Shown one piece after another: positions 15,438 through 24,197 of a stretch of DNA of 64,000 bases. This DNA comes from Actinoallomurus vinaceus (lineage in GTDB: Bacteria > Actinomycetota > Actinomycetes > Streptosporangiales > Streptosporangiaceae), in the NCBI RefSeq assembly GCF_039542055.1, contig NZ_BAABHK010000001.1, positions 744,001 through 808,000 on the forward strand, given 5' to 3'. The translations under genes were made by a program, and so were the position numbers. A model generated the notes under the pieces. It saw only the letters and a list, made by a program, of their open reading frames with translations. It did not search any database and had not been told where the DNA came from. How positions within the stretch are numbered: position 1 is the stretch's first letter; each line of letters starts with the position of its first letter.

Positions 15438-16613
15438 TCAGCGCTGGAGGTCACCGTTCTTCACCCATGCGTCCCAGGAGTAGTTCCAGAACTTCCAGTC
15501 GCCGGCGTTCGTCTCGTCGACGAATCGGCGGTCCGTACCGGTGATCTTGACGATGTCGCCGCGCTGGGCGATGCCGTAGAAGTAGCGGGCTCCGGCGGGC
15601 GTGGTGCGGACGCAGCCGTGGCTGGCGTTGCGGTTGCCGAGGGCGTCGTACTCTCCGACGCTCTGGTGGACGTACTCGCCGCCGTCCGTGATCCGGACCG
15701 CGAGGTGGACGTCCTCGTCGTAATGCTCACAGCCGGACTGGCCCTGCTGGCAGTTCGGGGACACCATATGCACCACCTCGGCCTTCTCCTTGGTGAGGTG
15801 GATGCCGCTGGTGGTCGTGTACTCCCGGGTGGTGGCCTTCCCCATGCTGATCTTGAACGTCTTCACGACGCCGTCGTGGTTCACCTTCATGTAGTGCGTC
15901 TTGGCGCTCGCCGCGGTGACGTTCGACGCGCCGATGGCGAAGGTCTTGGTCAGGTCGGCCGTGCCGTACACGCCCTTGGCCGCGCGTACGCCCGCCAGGT
16001 GCGCGGTGAAGACCACCTTCTGGTGCGGCTGCCAGTAGCGGTGGGTGCGGTAGACGACCTGCCGGTCCGACATCCAGTGCCAGGCGCCCTCGTCCGCCTT
16101 GTCCGCCTTCACCTCGAGGGCGTGCTGAACCTGGTCCCGGTTGGCGACCGGGCCGTCGAACGTCACGATGATCGGCATTCCCACGCCGACCTTCTCCCCG
16201 GCCTGCGGCGTGACGTCGGCGACGGCGATCCGGCGTCCCGCCGGGGCAGTACGGAATCGGCTGCTCACCGCGGTGACCCGGCCCTTGGAGTTCCGCGCCA
16301 CGGCCTTCACCTGGTACCAGACGCCCGGCTTGAGAGTCCAGGTGGTCTTCCACGACCTGTGGTCGGCGGCGAATCCGCCCGGCGCCGTCGCACCGTCCGC
16401 CCGTACGTCCACCTGCTCCAGCTGCCCGCCGGAGGCGGCGACCGCGACGCCCTGGTCCGGCCGGGCGGTCCGCGCGCCGTCCACCGGAGTGATCTTGATG
16501 GTCGCGTCCGCCGCGACCGCTGTGGCCTTCGAGCCCCCGCCGGAGCAGGCGGTCATCGTGGCGACAGTCGCGGCTGCGAGGGCCAGACCGGCGAACAGCC
16601 GCCGATTCCTCAT
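15438..16613 (-). CDS. L,D-transpeptidase lipoprotein, copy A (Ig-like + YkuD)
   Basis: 391 residues. The lipoprotein signal peptide ends in MTAC, so it should be anchored outside the membrane. Two Ig-like domains (~40-125 and ~125-245) precede the YkuD catalytic domain (~250-370), whose active site is HGCVR in NASHGCVRTTPAG. It forms 3-3 peptidoglycan cross-links, as LdtMt2-type enzymes do. It has an extra Cys pair (SPNCQQGQSGCEHYDED) not present in copy B (21493). An in-frame GTG at 16625 is an alternative start. It is transcribed towards the kinase gene, 50 bp apart at the 3' ends. Confidence 0.92.
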   Translation of the reverse strand: MRNRRLFAGLALAAATVATMTACSGGGSKATAVAADATIKITPVDGARTARPDQGVAVAASGGQLEQVDVRADGATAPGGFAADHRSWKTTWTLKPGVWYQVKAVARNSKGRVTAVSSRFRTAPAGRRIAVADVTPQAGEKVGVGMPIIVTFDGPVANRDQVQHALEVKADKADEGAWHWMSDRQVVYRTHRYWQPHQKVVFTAHLAGVRAAKGVYGTADLTKTFAIGASNVTAASAKTHYMKVNHDGVVKTFKISMGKATTREYTTTSGIHLTKEKAEVVHMVSPNCQQGQSGCEHYDEDVHLAVRITDGGEYVHQSVGEYDALGNRNASHGCVRTTPAGARYFYGIAQRGDIVKITGTDRRFVDETNAGDWKFWNYSWDAWVKNGDLQR

Positions 16614-16800
16614 GTCGATCTTCACTCTCTATGAGATGCGGATAAGGCCAAGAGGTTCGCGGGAACGTACTCAAGGATCTCGGAGACCGGACCGAACGCC
16701 GCCATCCCCCCACGGCGTGTCCACGAAGGCGGCGCGGTTTCGCCGACTCGCTGGTGGGGTCGGCGGCAGCGCCTCCGGGGGCCGGTAGTGTGGGTGCGCT

Positions 16801-17433
16801 ATGAAGACGATCGTTCATCTGCTGCGCCACGGCGAGGTGCACAACCCCGAGGGTGTCCTGTACGGGCGGCTGCCGGGATACCACCTCAGCGACGACGGCC
16901 GGCTGATGGCGAAGGCGGCGGCCAAGTGGTTCGACGGGCGTGACATCACCGTGCTCGTGTCCTCCCCGATGGAGCGCGCCCAGGAGACCGCCGAGCCGAT
17001 CGCCGAGACGCTCGGGCTCGAGGTGGGCACCGACGAGCGGCTGATCGAGGCCGCCAACCACTTCGAGGGCCGTACGTTCGGCGTGGGCGACGGGTCGCTG
17101 CGCCGGCCGGAGCACTGGCCGTTCCTCTGGAATCCGTTCCGGCCGTCCTGGGGCGAGCCGTACGTGGAGATCGCCCGGCGGATGCTGGCGGCCATGGCCG
17201 ACGTGCGCGACGCCGCGCGCGGGCACGAGGCGGTGTGCGTGAGCCACCAGCTGCCGATCTGGGTGACGCGGCGGAAGGTCGAGGGCCGCCGGATGTGGCA
17301 CAACCCGGCGCGCCGCCAGTGCGGGCTGGCCAGTGTGACCAGCTTCACCTACGACGGCGACCGCATCGTCAAGGTCGACTACGCGGAGCCGGCGGGCGAC
17401 CTGTCCCGCCGCCCCGGTGTGCCCGGCGCCTGA
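16801..17433 (+). CDS. Histidine phosphatase family protein (phosphoglycerate mutase-like)
   Basis: 210 residues. LLRHGEVHNPEG carries the RHG catalytic His, VLVSSPMERAQETAEPIA the conserved Arg, and VCVSHQLPIW the second catalytic His. It is a soluble phosphatase of unknown substrate. Genes of this type commonly open the cytochrome c maturation cluster of actinobacteria. Here it ends 55 bp before tlpA, with a palindromic operator between. Confidence 0.88.
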   Translation: MKTIVHLLRHGEVHNPEGVLYGRLPGYHLSDDGRLMAKAAAKWFDGRDITVLVSSPMERAQETAEPIAETLGLEVGTDERLIEAANHFEGRTFGVGDGSLRRPEHWPFLWNPFRPSWGEPYVEIARRMLAAMADVRDAARGHEAVCVSHQLPIWVTRRKVEGRRMWHNPARRQCGLASVTSFTYDGDRIVKVDYAEPAGDLSRRPGVPGA

Positions 17434-17457
17434 GCCCTCCTGCACAATAGAAGCGAG

Positions 17458-17474
17458 TACTACACGATGTAGTA
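17458..17474. promoter_or_regulatory. BlaI/CopY-like palindromic operator before tlpA
   Basis: TACTACA-CGA-TGTAGTA is a perfect 7-bp inverted repeat with a 3-bp spacer, 14 bp before the tlpA start. It has the TACTACA/TGTAGTA half-sites known for BlaI/MecI-type repressors. No blaI-like gene is in the window, so the regulator is inferred. Confidence 0.6.
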
Positions 17475-17488
17475 GTAGGAGTGTGCCC

Positions 17489-18064
17489 GTGACCCCCCGT
17501 GCCCTGACCCTTCCGGCGGTCGTTCTGCTCGGCGCCGGCGCGCTCGCCGGATGCGCGGGCACCGGTTCGGGACAGAACGGCACCGGCTCCGACTCGCGGT
17601 ACGTCGCCGGCGACAACTCCAGCCAGATCCTCAAGACCCGCAAGGCCGCGCCGCAGGTGAAGGGCACCACGCTCGACGGCAAGCCGTTCGACCTCGCCGG
17701 GCAGACCGGCAAGGTCGTCGTCGTGAACTTCTGGGCGTCCTGGTGCGCACCGTGCCGCGCCGAGGCGCCGACGATGGAGCAGATCTACGAGAAGACCAAG
17801 GGCTCGGGCGTGCAGTTCCTCGGCGTGGACATCAAGGACGGCAAGGACAACGCCCAGGCGTTCATCCGCACCTTCAAGATCAGCTATCCGAGCCTGTACG
17901 ACCAGGCCGGGCAGATCGCGCTCGCCTTCCGCGACATCCCGCCGAACGCCGTGCCCTCCACGCTGATCATCGACCGGCACGGCAAGGTGGCCGTCCGCGT
18001 CATCGGGAGCGTGCCCTACTCCCGCCTCCAGGACCTCGTCACCAAGGTCGCCGCCGAGAAATGA
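17489..18064 (+). CDS. TlpA/ResA-like thiol-disulfide oxidoreductase lipoprotein
   Basis: 191 residues from GTG 17489 (AGGAG 6 nt upstream). The lipobox is LAGC, giving a lipid-anchored extracytoplasmic protein. The thioredoxin fold has the CxxC motif WCAPC in VVNFWASWCAPCRAEAP and a cis-Pro in NAVPSTLIIDRHG. It should reduce the apocytochrome c haem-binding Cys pair, taking electrons from CcdA. It is the first of four ccs genes running to 21416. Confidence 0.92.
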   Translation: MTPRALTLPAVVLLGAGALAGCAGTGSGQNGTGSDSRYVAGDNSSQILKTRKAAPQVKGTTLDGKPFDLAGQTGKVVVVNFWASWCAPCRAEAPTMEQIYEKTKGSGVQFLGVDIKDGKDNAQAFIRTFKISYPSLYDQAGQIALAFRDIPPNAVPSTLIIDRHGKVAVRVIGSVPYSRLQDLVTKVAAEK

Positions 18065-18110
18065 GACGTTCCACGATGCGCCGTCGGGCCGTGGCCGCCG
18101 TGGAGGGCCG

Positions 18111-18842
18111 ATGAGCACCATCACCAGCGGATCGCTCGTCATGGCGTTCCCGATCGCGGCGGCGGCCGGGCTCGTGTCGTTCCTGTCGCCGTGCGTGCTG
18201 CCGCTCGTGCCCGGCTACCTGTCGTACGTCACCGGCATGAGCGGCGCGGACCTCGCCGAGCGGAAGCGCGGGCGGCTGCTGCTCGGGGTGGCGCTGTTCG
18301 TCCTCGGGTTTACGGTCGTGTTCGTCAGCGCCGGGCTGGCGTTCGGCGGGTTCGGCGCGCTGCTGCAACGGCACGCGGCGGTGATCACGAAGGTGCTGGG
18401 CGGCGTCACGATCGTGCTCGGCCTGGCGTTCATGGGCTTCATCCCCGGGCTGCAGCGGACCTTCAAGTCGAGCCGGCTGCCCACCGCCGGGATCGCCGGG
18501 GCGCCGTTCCTGGGCGCGCTGTTCGGCCTGGGCTGGACGCCGTGCATCGGCCCGACCCTGGCGGCCGTGCAGGCGATGGCCTACACCGAGGCGAGCGCGA
18601 CCCGCGGCGCGCTGCTGTCCTTCGCCTACTGCCTGGGTCTGGGCGTGCCCTTTCTGCTCACCGCCGTCGCGTACCGTAAGGCGCTGGGCGCGTTCGGCTG
18701 GGTGAAGCGCCACTACCAGGCCGTGACGCGGATCGGCGGCGGCCTGCTCGTCGCGATCGGGGTGCTCCTGGTGACCGGGCTGTGGAGCGACCTGACGATC
18801 CAATTGCAAGGCTGGGTGTCCGGCTTCAAGACGGTGATCTGA
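18111..18842 (+). CDS. ccdA: Cytochrome c biogenesis protein CcdA
   Basis: 243-residue membrane protein with six hydrophobic segments. The two redox Cys are in LSPCVLPLVPGYLSYV (segment 1) and GWTPCIGPTLAAV (segment 4), both with the conserved Pro. It passes electrons from cytoplasmic thioredoxin to TlpA outside. The start has GGAGG upstream. It lies 46 bp after tlpA. Confidence 0.93.
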   Translation: MSTITSGSLVMAFPIAAAAGLVSFLSPCVLPLVPGYLSYVTGMSGADLAERKRGRLLLGVALFVLGFTVVFVSAGLAFGGFGALLQRHAAVITKVLGGVTIVLGLAFMGFIPGLQRTFKSSRLPTAGIAGAPFLGALFGLGWTPCIGPTLAAVQAMAYTEASATRGALLSFAYCLGLGVPFLLTAVAYRKALGAFGWVKRHYQAVTRIGGGLLVAIGVLLVTGLWSDLTIQLQGWVSGFKTVI

Positions 18843-18867
18843 TGGTGTTCGACAAGGGGGCCCGCCC

Positions 18868-20454
18868 GTGAGCGTCGACGCTCCCGAGACTCAGGCCGCG
18901 CCGCAGGCGCCGAAGGACCGCCCGGTGGGCATCGGCATCCTCGGCTGGCTGCGGTGGGGCTGGCGGCAGCTGACCTCGATGCGCACGGCGCTGGTGCTGC
19001 TGTTCCTCGTCGCGCTCGGCACCGTGCCCGGGTCGTTCCTGCCGCAGCGTGGGCAGGCGCCGGAGAAGGTCGCGACCTTCTTTGACCAGCACAAGACGCT
19101 CGCGCCGTGGCTGGACAAGCTGTCGCTGTTCGACGTGTTCGCCGCGCCCTGGTTCGCGGCGATCTACATCCTGCTGTTCGTCTCCCTGGCCGGCTGCGTG
19201 CTGCCACGGACCAAGCAGCACTTCGCCCAGCTGCGGGCCCGCCCGCCGAAACCCCCGCGCAACCTCGGCCGGCTGCCGGAGTCGGCGTCGTACGAGACGG
19301 CCGCCGCCCCCGACGAGGTCCTCGCCGAGGCGCGGACGGTCCTCAAGGAGCGGCGGTTCCGCGTCGACGCGTACGACGACGCGGTCGCCGCCGAGAAGGG
19401 GTACCTGCGGGAGACCGGCAACCTGATCTTCCACCTCGCCCTGCTCGTGCTGCTGTTCGCGGTCGGCTCCGGCACGGCGTTCGGCTACAAGGGCAACGTC
19501 CTGGTGACCGAGGGCGAGGGCTTCTCCAACACGCTCACCTCGTACGACGCGTTCAAAGGCGGCCGCAGCTTCAACTCCTCGACGCTGCCGCCGTTCACGG
19601 TGTGGCTCGACTCCTTCAATGCCGACTACCTCGTGAGCGGCCCCAACCGCGGGCAGCCGACCAGCTTCGCGGCGAAGATCCGATACCGGAACGGCCTGAA
19701 GTCCCCGGTCAAGTCGTACGACCTGCGGGTCAACCACCCGCTCAACGTGGACGGCGCCCGCGTCTACCTCCTGGGCCACGGGTACGCGCCGCACTTCACC
19801 GTCCGCGACGGCAAGGGGCAGGTCGCCTTCCAGGGGGCGGTGCCGTTCCTGCCGACCAACGAGGCGACGTACGCCTCCGAGGGCGTCATCAAGGTGCCGG
19901 ACGCCCAGCCCGACCAGCTCGGCTTCATCGGTCTGTTCTGGCCCACCGCGGTGCCGAACCAGCAGGGCAAGGTCGTGTCGGCCTTCCCCAAAGCGTTGAA
20001 CCCGCAGGTGGCGCTGTTCGCCTTCAAGGGCGACCTCGGCCTGTCCAACGGCGCCCCGCAGTCGGTGTACCGGCTCAACACGAAGAACCTCAAGCCCATC
20101 CTCATGGGGAACAAGGTCAAGCCGCTGGTCCTCAACCAGCCGCTGCCGTTGCCGGGCGGCGCCGGATCCGTCACCTTCGACGGCTTGAAGCAGTACGTCA
20201 CCTTGTCGGTCAACCACGACCCCGGACGGGTCCCCGCGCTCGCCGCCGGCATCGTCGCGATCATGGGCATCGTCGCCTCGTTCCTCGTGCGCCGCCGCAG
20301 GGTGTGGGTGCGTGCGAAGGCCGCCGAGGGCGGGCGTACCGTGGTCGAGGTCGGAGGACTAACACTCGGCGGCGCGACCCCGGACTTCGACGCGATCGTC
20401 GAGCGGCTGAAGAAGGCCGCGCCCGAAGAACCCCCGAATACGAACGAGGAGTGA
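18868..20454 (+). CDS. resB: Cytochrome c biogenesis protein ResB (Ccs1)
   Basis: 528 residues. Three N-terminal membrane segments (LTSMRTALVLLFLVALGTVPG, FAAPWFAAIYILLFVSLAGCV, LIFHLALLVLLFAVG) are followed by a large extracytoplasmic domain, a fourth segment (~GIVAIMGIVASFLV) and a basic tail. This is the usual ResB layout. It forms the system II haem handling/ligation complex with CcsB, encoded immediately downstream. Confidence 0.93.
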   Translation: MSVDAPETQAAPQAPKDRPVGIGILGWLRWGWRQLTSMRTALVLLFLVALGTVPGSFLPQRGQAPEKVATFFDQHKTLAPWLDKLSLFDVFAAPWFAAIYILLFVSLAGCVLPRTKQHFAQLRARPPKPPRNLGRLPESASYETAAAPDEVLAEARTVLKERRFRVDAYDDAVAAEKGYLRETGNLIFHLALLVLLFAVGSGTAFGYKGNVLVTEGEGFSNTLTSYDAFKGGRSFNSSTLPPFTVWLDSFNADYLVSGPNRGQPTSFAAKIRYRNGLKSPVKSYDLRVNHPLNVDGARVYLLGHGYAPHFTVRDGKGQVAFQGAVPFLPTNEATYASEGVIKVPDAQPDQLGFIGLFWPTAVPNQQGKVVSAFPKALNPQVALFAFKGDLGLSNGAPQSVYRLNTKNLKPILMGNKVKPLVLNQPLPLPGGAGSVTFDGLKQYVTLSVNHDPGRVPALAAGIVAIMGIVASFLVRRRRVWVRAKAAEGGRTVVEVGGLTLGGATPDFDAIVERLKKAAPEEPPNTNEE

Positions 20455-20459
20455 CGACC

Positions 20460-21416
20460 GTGGTCGACACTTATCTGGCGAACCTGAGCAACCAGCTGAT
20501 GCTCGGCGCGGTGCTGCTCTACGTCGTCGCCATGGTCGGGTACGCCGCCGACATCGCGTTCGGGCGGCGGCGCGCCATGGCCGCGGCGCCGAGCGAGGCG
20601 AAGGTCCTCGTCGGCGCGGGCGGTCCCGACACCGCCGAGGACTCCGAGGCCGTCACGGACGCCGAGGACGAGGGCCGCCGGATCGACTGGGGCCGGTTCG
20701 CCGTCCTCATCAACGTGCTCGCCTGGGGCGTCCACGGCGCCGAGATCGTCACCCGGGGCATGGCCGCCGACCGCGTGCCCTGGGGCAACATGTACGAGTT
20801 CGTGTCCGCGATCACCTTCGCGGCCGTGACCGTCTACATGGTGATGCTCTGGCGCTACAAGATCAACTGGCTGGGCCCGTTCCTCATGGTCGCCGTCGTG
20901 ATCGCGCTCGGCGTCGCCACGATCTGGCTGTACGACGACCCGGGCCCGCTGCGTCCGGCGCTGCACTCGTACTGGATCGCCATCCACGTCACCGCCGCCG
21001 TGACGGCCACGGGCGTCTTCACCGTCGCCGGCGTCGCCACGATCCTCTACCTCGTCAAGGCTCGGAACAAGCCCGTCAAGCCGGGCGGCATCATGGAGCG
21101 GGTCCCGGACGCCGAGACCCTCGACCGCATCTCGCACCGGACCATGATGTTCGGCTTCCCGATCTGGACGTTCGCCATCATCGCCGGCGCGATCTGGGCG
21201 GACTCCGCGTGGGGCCGCTACTGGGGCTGGGACCCCAAGGAGACCTGGTCGTTCATTACCTGGGTCGTGTACGCCGGGTACCTGCACGCCCGCGCCACGG
21301 CGGGCTGGCGGGGCCGGAAGGCGGCCGTCATCTCGCTGATCGCCTTCGGGTGTCTCCTGTTCAACTTTTTCGGAATCAACTACCTCGTTTCCGGGTTGCA
21401 CTCCTACGCTGGCTGA
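20460..21416 (+). CDS. ccsB: Cytochrome c biogenesis protein CcsB (CcsA/ResC family)
   Basis: 318 residues, about eight membrane spans. The tryptophan-rich haem-binding motif is WGRYWGWDPKETWSFITW, and further conserved His are present (WGVHGAE; SYWIAIHV; SHRTMMFG). The GTG at 20460 was chosen because GAGGAG lies 8 nt upstream; a GTG at 20451 overlapping the resB stop is possible. It exports haem and ligates it to apocytochrome c with ResB. It is the last gene of the ccs operon. Confidence 0.92.
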   Translation: MVDTYLANLSNQLMLGAVLLYVVAMVGYAADIAFGRRRAMAAAPSEAKVLVGAGGPDTAEDSEAVTDAEDEGRRIDWGRFAVLINVLAWGVHGAEIVTRGMAADRVPWGNMYEFVSAITFAAVTVYMVMLWRYKINWLGPFLMVAVVIALGVATIWLYDDPGPLRPALHSYWIAIHVTAAVTATGVFTVAGVATILYLVKARNKPVKPGGIMERVPDAETLDRISHRTMMFGFPIWTFAIIAGAIWADSAWGRYWGWDPKETWSFITWVVYAGYLHARATAGWRGRKAAVISLIAFGCLLFNFFGINYLVSGLHSYAG

Positions 21417-21492
21417 TTACTTAAGCCCCACTGGCAACTTTTTACCCTCTCCGGGCGTCAGATGGGTCGTGGGTGAATCTGGGAGGACTCGG

Positions 21493-22674
21493 GTGGTTAA
21501 CAGGCGGTCGGCCGTTGGCGTGGTCATGATGGCGGCCTTGCTCGCCGGGGCGTCCGCGTGCTCGGGCAACAGCGAGGCCGGGACGAACGGTGAGGGCGGG
21601 ACGAAGGCCCCCGACGCGCAGGTTCGCGTCACTCCGGCCAACGGCACCGGCTCGGTGCGCCCCGACCAGGGCGTCTCGGTCGCCTCCTCGGGCGGCAAGC
21701 TCGAGCAGGTCACGGTGGCTCAGGGCGGCAAGGCGGTGCCGGGCGACTTCACACCCGACCACACGCAGTGGAAGACCAAGTGGACGCTCCAGCCCGGCGC
21801 GTCGTACACCGTGAACGTCACGGCCAAGAACGCCAAGGGCAAGACCACCACGACCACGAGCAAGTTCTCGACGCAGAAGGCCACGCAGACCTTCAAGATC
21901 ACTGACATCACGCCGCAGCCCGGCGAGAAGGTCGGCGTGGGCATGCCGATCATCGTGACGTTCGACAAGCCGATCGCCAACAAGGCGAACGTCGAGCGGG
22001 CCCTCGAGGTCAAGTCGGACAAGGGTGACACCGGCGTCTGGCACTGGATGTCGAGCCAGCAGGTCGTCTTCCGCACCGAGAAGTTCTGGGGGTCGCACCA
22101 GAACGTCACCTTCACGGCCCACTTGTCCGGCGTGCGGGGCCTCAAGGGCGTGTACGGGAAGACGGACACCACCCGGGCCTTCAAGATCGGCGCGTCGAAC
22201 GTCACCGTCGCCAACTCCAAGACGCACTACATGAAGGTCAACCACGACGGCGTCATCAAGAAGTTCCCGATCAGCACGGGCGTGGGGACGACGACGGAGT
22301 ACACCACGACCAGCGGTCTGCACATCACGCAGGAGAAGTCCGAGAGCGTGACGATGGAGTCGCCGAACCGTAAGAAGGGCGACCCGGGCTACTACAAGGA
22401 GGTCGTCAACCTCGCGGTCCGGATCACCAACAAGGGTGAGTACGTCCACCAGAGCGTCGGGGAGTACGACGCGCTCGGCAACCGCAACGCCAGCCACGGC
22501 TGCGTCCGCACCTCGCCGACCGGCGCCCGGTACTTCTACAACATCGCCCAGCGCGGCGACATCGTGAACGTCACCGGCACCAGCCGCAAGCTGGCCAACG
22601 AGACGGACTCCAACGGCTGGGTGTTCTGGGCCCTGTCCTGGGACAACTGGGTGAAGGGCAGCGCCCTGCACTGA
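21493..22674 (+). CDS. L,D-transpeptidase lipoprotein, copy B (Ig-like + YkuD)
   Basis: 393 residues from GTG 21493 (GGGAGG 6 nt upstream). The lipobox ends in ASAC. It has the same architecture as copy A at 15438: two Ig-like domains, then YkuD with NASHGCVRTSPTGARYFYN. Long identical stretches (THYMKVNHDGV, EYTTTSG, GEYVHQSVGEYDALGNR) show the two are paralogues. It lacks the extra Cys pair of copy A (here SPNRKKGDPGYYKE). Role: 3-3 peptidoglycan cross-linking. The two copies flank the ccs operon in opposite orientation. Confidence 0.93.
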   Translation: MVNRRSAVGVVMMAALLAGASACSGNSEAGTNGEGGTKAPDAQVRVTPANGTGSVRPDQGVSVASSGGKLEQVTVAQGGKAVPGDFTPDHTQWKTKWTLQPGASYTVNVTAKNAKGKTTTTTSKFSTQKATQTFKITDITPQPGEKVGVGMPIIVTFDKPIANKANVERALEVKSDKGDTGVWHWMSSQQVVFRTEKFWGSHQNVTFTAHLSGVRGLKGVYGKTDTTRAFKIGASNVTVANSKTHYMKVNHDGVIKKFPISTGVGTTTEYTTTSGLHITQEKSESVTMESPNRKKGDPGYYKEVVNLAVRITNKGEYVHQSVGEYDALGNRNASHGCVRTSPTGARYFYNIAQRGDIVNVTGTSRKLANETDSNGWVFWALSWDNWVKGSALH

Positions 22675-22733
22675 CCCGCAGAGCACGCCTCTCCGACCCC
22701 GGCCGCCGTCCTCGGCGCCGGGGTTCGGTCATT

Positions 22734-23081
22734 TCAGGAGTCGTCGCCCCGGAGGCGGCGGTCGAGCTGGCGCAGGAAGTCCGGATCGTCGTCCGGGCCC
22801 AGCGGGCCGCGCTCGGCCGGGGCCGACGCCCGGCCGTCATTGCCCGCCGAGGTGAGGAAGTCCGGCGGCCACGCGGTGACGCCGGCGGTGACGAATCGGC
22901 GGCGCCGACCGAACAGGAGCCAGGCGATCGCGCCGAGTTCGAAGCCGAGCAGCACGATGAGGAACCACGCGAACTTCGGCAGGTGCCGGGTTTCGCTCTC
23001 ATCGGTGGACAGCACCTCGAACAGGCAGAACAGCCAGACGCCGAGTGCGACAAGGACGAGCACGACGGCAAGGACGAGCAT
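22734..23081 (-). CDS. PLDc_N-domain small membrane protein
   Basis: 115 residues. Two N-terminal membrane helices (MLVLAVVLVLVALGVWLFCL and FAWFLIVLLGFELGAIAWLL) are separated by a short acidic loop and followed by RRR and a polar cytoplasmic tail ending in repeated Asp. This matches the PLDc_N domain, which in actinobacteria often stands alone. Function unknown. A longer start at 23114 is possible; neither start has a clear SD. Confidence 0.75.
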   Translation of the reverse strand: MLVLAVVLVLVALGVWLFCLFEVLSTDESETRHLPKFAWFLIVLLGFELGAIAWLLFGRRRRFVTAGVTAWPPDFLTSAGNDGRASAPAERGPLGPDDDPDFLRQLDRRLRGDDS

Positions 23082-23221
23082 GGTCGCAGCGTAACCCGCA
23101 GACCTGAATGCCACCGTAGGGGTGGCCGCAACGGGCCGCAGCGGATCGTCGCCCGCATCGGGGATGACGCGTCCCTGGAGGCTGGCTTACGCTTCCGCCT
23201 AACCGAGCGAGGGGACGTGTC

Positions 23222-24187
23222 ATGCGTTACCGGGTGAACCGTCGCCAGCAGCTCGACGCACCCGCCGACTCCCGGACCGGGCGCCATCGCCGGAGCAAGG
23301 ACTCCGCGGGCGACGCCGATCGGTCCGCGCGGCCCGAACGGTCCGTCGCCCGGTCCCGCCGCCTGCAGCCGAGGGACGCGCTCGGCCGGTTCCGCAAGCT
23401 CCGCCCCGACGAGGAGCGGCAGATCGCCGAGCGGAGCGACCGGGCGGCGATCGAGCGGGTGGACACCCCGGTCCCCGAGCGACCGGACGAGCTCCGTTAC
23501 ACCTGGCGGGACATCGAGCTCGACGAGGAGCTGCCCCGCGCCGCGCCCCACCGACCGGACGCGCCCGACGTACGGGACGGACGACGGCACTGCGGGGCGC
23601 TGGAGGACGTCCTGTACCGCCAGTGGTTCCCCGACGGCGGTCCGGTGCCCTCGGACGTCGTCCGGGCCGTCGACAGCCTCGCAGAGCTGCCCGATCTGCT
23701 CAAGGACAAGCTGGCCGAAGGCCTCAACGGGATCTACGTCGGCTCCGGAGGCGTCCCGGACCTCGACGACATGGACTATCTCCGCGGCGAGCCGCTCCCG
23801 TCGGGCAAAGGAACCTGGGACATCTGCGCCGGAGCGTACGGCGATCGTACGATCGTGGTCGGTGACCGCCCGTCACCGACTCCGGACGTGATGCTGCATG
23901 AGATCGGTCACGCCCTCGATGACATCGACGGCACGACGACCGAAGACGGCGGCCGACAATGGCAGTCCGACACTCCGGAGTTCCGTGCGCTGTACGCCCA
24001 ATGTCTTCCACACTTGGAGAGTGAGTTTCACCGGCAGGCGGAAGATCTCGGTCGCCACGAGTTCTTCGCGGACGCCTTCGCCGCGATCGCGTCGCGGCAA
24101 CGGCCCGCGCTTGTCGACATGCTCGGCGGGGATACCCGGACGGCGCTCAATGTGATGCTTTTCTTCAACCGTAAATACGGGATTTAG
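23222..24187 (+). CDS. Anthrax lethal factor-like zinc metallopeptidase (ATLF domain)
   Basis: 321 residues. The N-terminal ~110 residues are Arg/Asp-rich and probably disordered. The C-terminal domain (~125-321) has the zinc motif HEIGH at 226-230, in VMLHEIGHALDDIDG, and the third ligand Glu280 in HEFFADAFAAIASRQRP, 50 residues later. This arrangement (HExxHxxDD... EFFAxAF) is that of the anthrax toxin lethal factor peptidase domain. No signal peptide or membrane span is seen. The ATG has GAGGGGA upstream. A small acidic protein follows after 10 bp. The substrate and any delivery route are unknown. Confidence 0.8.
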   Translation: MRYRVNRRQQLDAPADSRTGRHRRSKDSAGDADRSARPERSVARSRRLQPRDALGRFRKLRPDEERQIAERSDRAAIERVDTPVPERPDELRYTWRDIELDEELPRAAPHRPDAPDVRDGRRHCGALEDVLYRQWFPDGGPVPSDVVRAVDSLAELPDLLKDKLAEGLNGIYVGSGGVPDLDDMDYLRGEPLPSGKGTWDICAGAYGDRTIVVGDRPSPTPDVMLHEIGHALDDIDGTTTEDGGRQWQSDTPEFRALYAQCLPHLESEFHRQAEDLGRHEFFADAFAAIASRQRPALVDMLGGDTRTALNVMLFFNRKYGI

Positions 24188-24197
24188 GTGATCTGCG

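Noticed and set aside
15381..16634. 417-codon + frame opposite L,D-transpeptidase copy A
   Set aside because: Antisense shadow; Val/Arg/Gly/Asp-rich with no domain, while the minus strand has a complete lipoprotein YkuD enzyme.
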